Shown in pieces: positions 12,831-14,173 of a DNA stretch of 14,173 nt (the stretch's first letter is position 1; each line of letters starts with the position of its first letter). The notes under the pieces are model-generated. The model searched no databases. It had not been told where the DNA came from and saw nothing but the letters and a program-made list of their open reading frames with translations. Source of the DNA: Syntrophomonadaceae bacterium. Its GTDB lineage: Bacteria > Bacillota > Syntrophomonadia > Syntrophomonadales > Syntrophomonadaceae. Location of the stretch: positions 1 to 14,173 of the forward strand of contig JAAZOA010000221.1 in the NCBI GenBank assembly GCA_012798055.1. Reading direction: 5' to 3'. The position numbers were made by a program, and so were the translations under genes.

Positions 12831-13811
12831 ATGACTTTTCCGATCCAAAGAATGAGGCGACTTAGGACCAGCGAGAACATGCGCAGCTTGATCCGGGAAA
12901 CCCAGCTGGATGTAAAGGATTTTATTTACCCGTTGTTCGTGACCTATGGACGGGACAAGAGGAATATGATCCAATCCATGCCGGGGATTTACCAACTGTC
13001 GGTGGATAACCTGATCAAGGAGGTCCGAGAAATAGACAGACTAGGCATCTCTGCCGTGCTGCTGTTTGGGATCCCGGAAAGCAAAGATTGCCAGGCCAGC
13101 GGAGCCTACGATCCCGAGGGTGTGGTCCAGCAGGCCATCCGGGCCATCAAGGATACCTGCCCTGACCTCCTGGTGATCACCGATGTTTGCCTGTGCGAAT
13201 ACATGGATCACGGGCACTGCGGGATCGTGGAACGCGACGGGACTGTCAACAATGATGCCAGTTTGGAATTATTAGCCCGGGAAGCTCTTTCTCATGCTGA
13301 AGCCGGAGCCGACATCATCGCACCATCTGACATGATGGATGGACGGATAGGTTTCATCAGGAAGGCACTGGATGAAGCATCTTTCAGCCACCTACCGATA
13401 ATGTCCTACGCGGCCAAATACTCCTCGGCTTTTTATGGCCCCTTCCGGGAAGCTGCTGAATCAGCTCCCAAATTCGGCAACCGTAAAACCTACCAAATGG
13501 ATCCGGCCAATGTCCGTGAAGCTTTGCGGGAAGTTGAACTGGATATAGCTGAGGGGGCTGATATGGTAATGGTCAAGCCTGCCCTGGCCTACCTGGATGT
13601 TTTGAAAGCCGTCCGTGACAAATTCGGCTATCCCACTGCTGCCTACAATGTCAGCGGTGAATATGCCATGGTCAAAGCGGCCGCGGCTCAGGGATGGATT
13701 GACGAAACCGCAGTGATGAGCGAGATACTATTATCCATCAAGCGGGCTGGCGCCGATATGATCATCACCTATGCTGCACCTGATATGGCCAGACTGCTGG
13801 TCAAATCATAG
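12831..13811 (+). CDS. hemB: Porphobilinogen synthase (delta-aminolevulinate dehydratase), zinc type
   Basis: Condenses two 5-aminolevulinate molecules to porphobilinogen. The 326-aa protein has the two active-site lysines, K196 in SYAAKYSSAFYGPFR and K249 in MVMVKPALAYLD. It also has the three-cysteine metal site C120-L-C122-EYMDHGH-C130-G typical of zinc-dependent enzymes, not the Asp-rich magnesium form. The cysteine numbering equals that of the E. coli enzyme, supporting the ATG at 12831, which follows AGGAG (12817-12821) by nine bases. The open frame extends back to a TTG at 12756, but nothing there resembles the family. A 92-base gap separates it from cobA-hemD, with no clear promoter or terminator, so it is probably in the same operon. 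Confidence 0.97.
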   Translation: MTFPIQRMRRLRTSENMRSLIRETQLDVKDFIYPLFVTYGRDKRNMIQSMPGIYQLSVDNLIKEVREIDRLGISAVLLFGIPESKDCQASGAYDPEGVVQQAIRAIKDTCPDLLVITDVCLCEYMDHGHCGIVERDGTVNNDASLELLAREALSHAEAGADIIAPSDMMDGRIGFIRKALDEASFSHLPIMSYAAKYSSAFYGPFREAAESAPKFGNRKTYQMDPANVREALREVELDIAEGADMVMVKPALAYLDVLKAVRDKFGYPTAAYNVSGEYAMVKAAAAQGWIDETAVMSEILLSIKRAGADMIITYAAPDMARLLVKS

Positions 13812-13852
13812 AAGTTCCAGTTGTCTGCTCTTTTACAGAGGGAGGGAATTTG

Positions 13853-14173
13853 ATGCTGGTTTCCTGGAATACCACCAACCAATGCAATATGTTCTGTGAT
13901 CATTGTTACCGGGATGCAGGGGTAAGATCAGCCGATGAACTCACCACTGCCCAGGCTAAACAGCTCATTCGCGAGATCAAGCAGGCGGGATTTCAGATCA
14001 TGATATTCAGCGGCGGAGAACCGCTGATGCGCCCGGATATATTCGAGCTGGGCTCTTTTGCCACCCAGCAGGGTTTAAGGTCGGTTATGGGAACCAATGG
14101 GAGTCTCATAACCCCGGAAATAGCTGTCCAGATGAAACAATCAGGCTTTATGGCGGCAGGGATCAGCCTGGAC
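13853..14173 (+). CDS. nirJ2: NirJ2-like radical SAM protein (partial, N-terminal 107 aa)
   Basis: Start of a radical SAM enzyme cut by the window end. The [4Fe-4S]-binding motif C11-NMF-C15-DH-C18-Y is near the N-terminus (MLVSWNTTNQ precedes it). SGGEPLMRPDIFELG, the SAM-binding GGEP motif, follows, then MGTNGSLIT. The very short N-terminus and CDHCYRDAG, together with the position right behind hemB, resemble the NirJ2 group of heme-related radical SAM proteins, kin to AhbC/AhbD of the siroheme-to-heme route. Those enzymes remove acetate side chains or decarboxylate propionates on the modified tetrapyrrole. The C-terminal SPASM-like region that would confirm the group is outside the window. 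The ATG follows GAGGGAGGG. An AhbD-type or peptide-modifying radical SAM enzyme cannot be ruled out. Confidence 0.75.
   Translation, partial: MLVSWNTTNQCNMFCDHCYRDAGVRSADELTTAQAKQLIREIKQAGFQIMIFSGGEPLMRPDIFELGSFATQQGLRSVMGTNGSLITPEIAVQMKQSGFMAAGISLD

Noticed and set aside
1..14173. Mobile elements, CRISPR arrays, tRNA or rRNA genes, phage or toxin-antitoxin genes
   Set aside because: No direct-repeat arrays, transposase-like proteins, cloverleaf sequences or ribosomal motifs were seen on either strand; every large plus-strand frame is a core metabolic or export gene.

Overview
The window looks like chromosomal DNA of a low-to-mid-GC Gram-positive anaerobe of the Clostridia, most like the Syntrophomonas group. 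This is inferred from the strong AGGAGG-type ribosome binding sites, TTG and GTG starts, a minimal TatA/TatC pair, a fused CobA-HemD, a NirJ2-like radical SAM gene next to the hem genes, and a UbiD/UbiA/UbiX menaquinone cluster. No species can be fixed from the sequence alone. There is no sign of a phage, IS element, CRISPR array or rRNA/tRNA gene. It reads as a housekeeping cofactor region.

Layout. Minus strand, 1-1457: trpS, and downstream of it the start of a nitrilase-superfamily amidase cut by the window edge. A divergent intergenic region carries a good promoter for speD (SAM decarboxylase, TTG start). After a 300-base gene-free stretch, the plus strand has a degenerate prenyl synthase subunit, then ubiD, ubiA and ubiX, and then, from what looks like its own promoter, a catalytically intact long-chain polyprenyl diphosphate synthase (hepT-like). 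tatC and tatA follow, closed by a perfect intrinsic terminator whose stem overlaps the tatA stop codon. The remainder is a tightly packed tetrapyrrole operon: precorrin-2 dehydrogenase, hemA, hemC, cobA-hemD fusion and hemB, then the first 107 codons of a NirJ2-like radical SAM protein running off the end.

How the genes fit together. The two prenyl synthase-like proteins probably form a heteromeric enzyme that makes the side chain. UbiA attaches the chain to an aromatic acid, and UbiD with its prenyl-FMN supplier UbiX decarboxylates the product. This is the end of menaquinone synthesis, probably by the futalosine route because no men genes are seen here. The hem operon makes uroporphyrinogen III, and CobA plus the precorrin-2 dehydrogenase divert it to siroheme and corrinoids. 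The NirJ2-like gene suggests that heme itself is made from siroheme (the Ahb-type route) rather than through HemE/HemN/HemH. Menaquinone, heme and Tat export together are what a membrane electron-transfer chain with exported redox enzymes needs.

The items most worth a second look are the prenyl synthase homologue lacking both Asp-rich motifs, the cysteine cluster in TrpRS that resembles a [4Fe-4S] site, the siroheme-branch gene set, and the ambiguous 228-base spacer between tatC and tatA. I did not find convincing evidence of an entirely new biological system.
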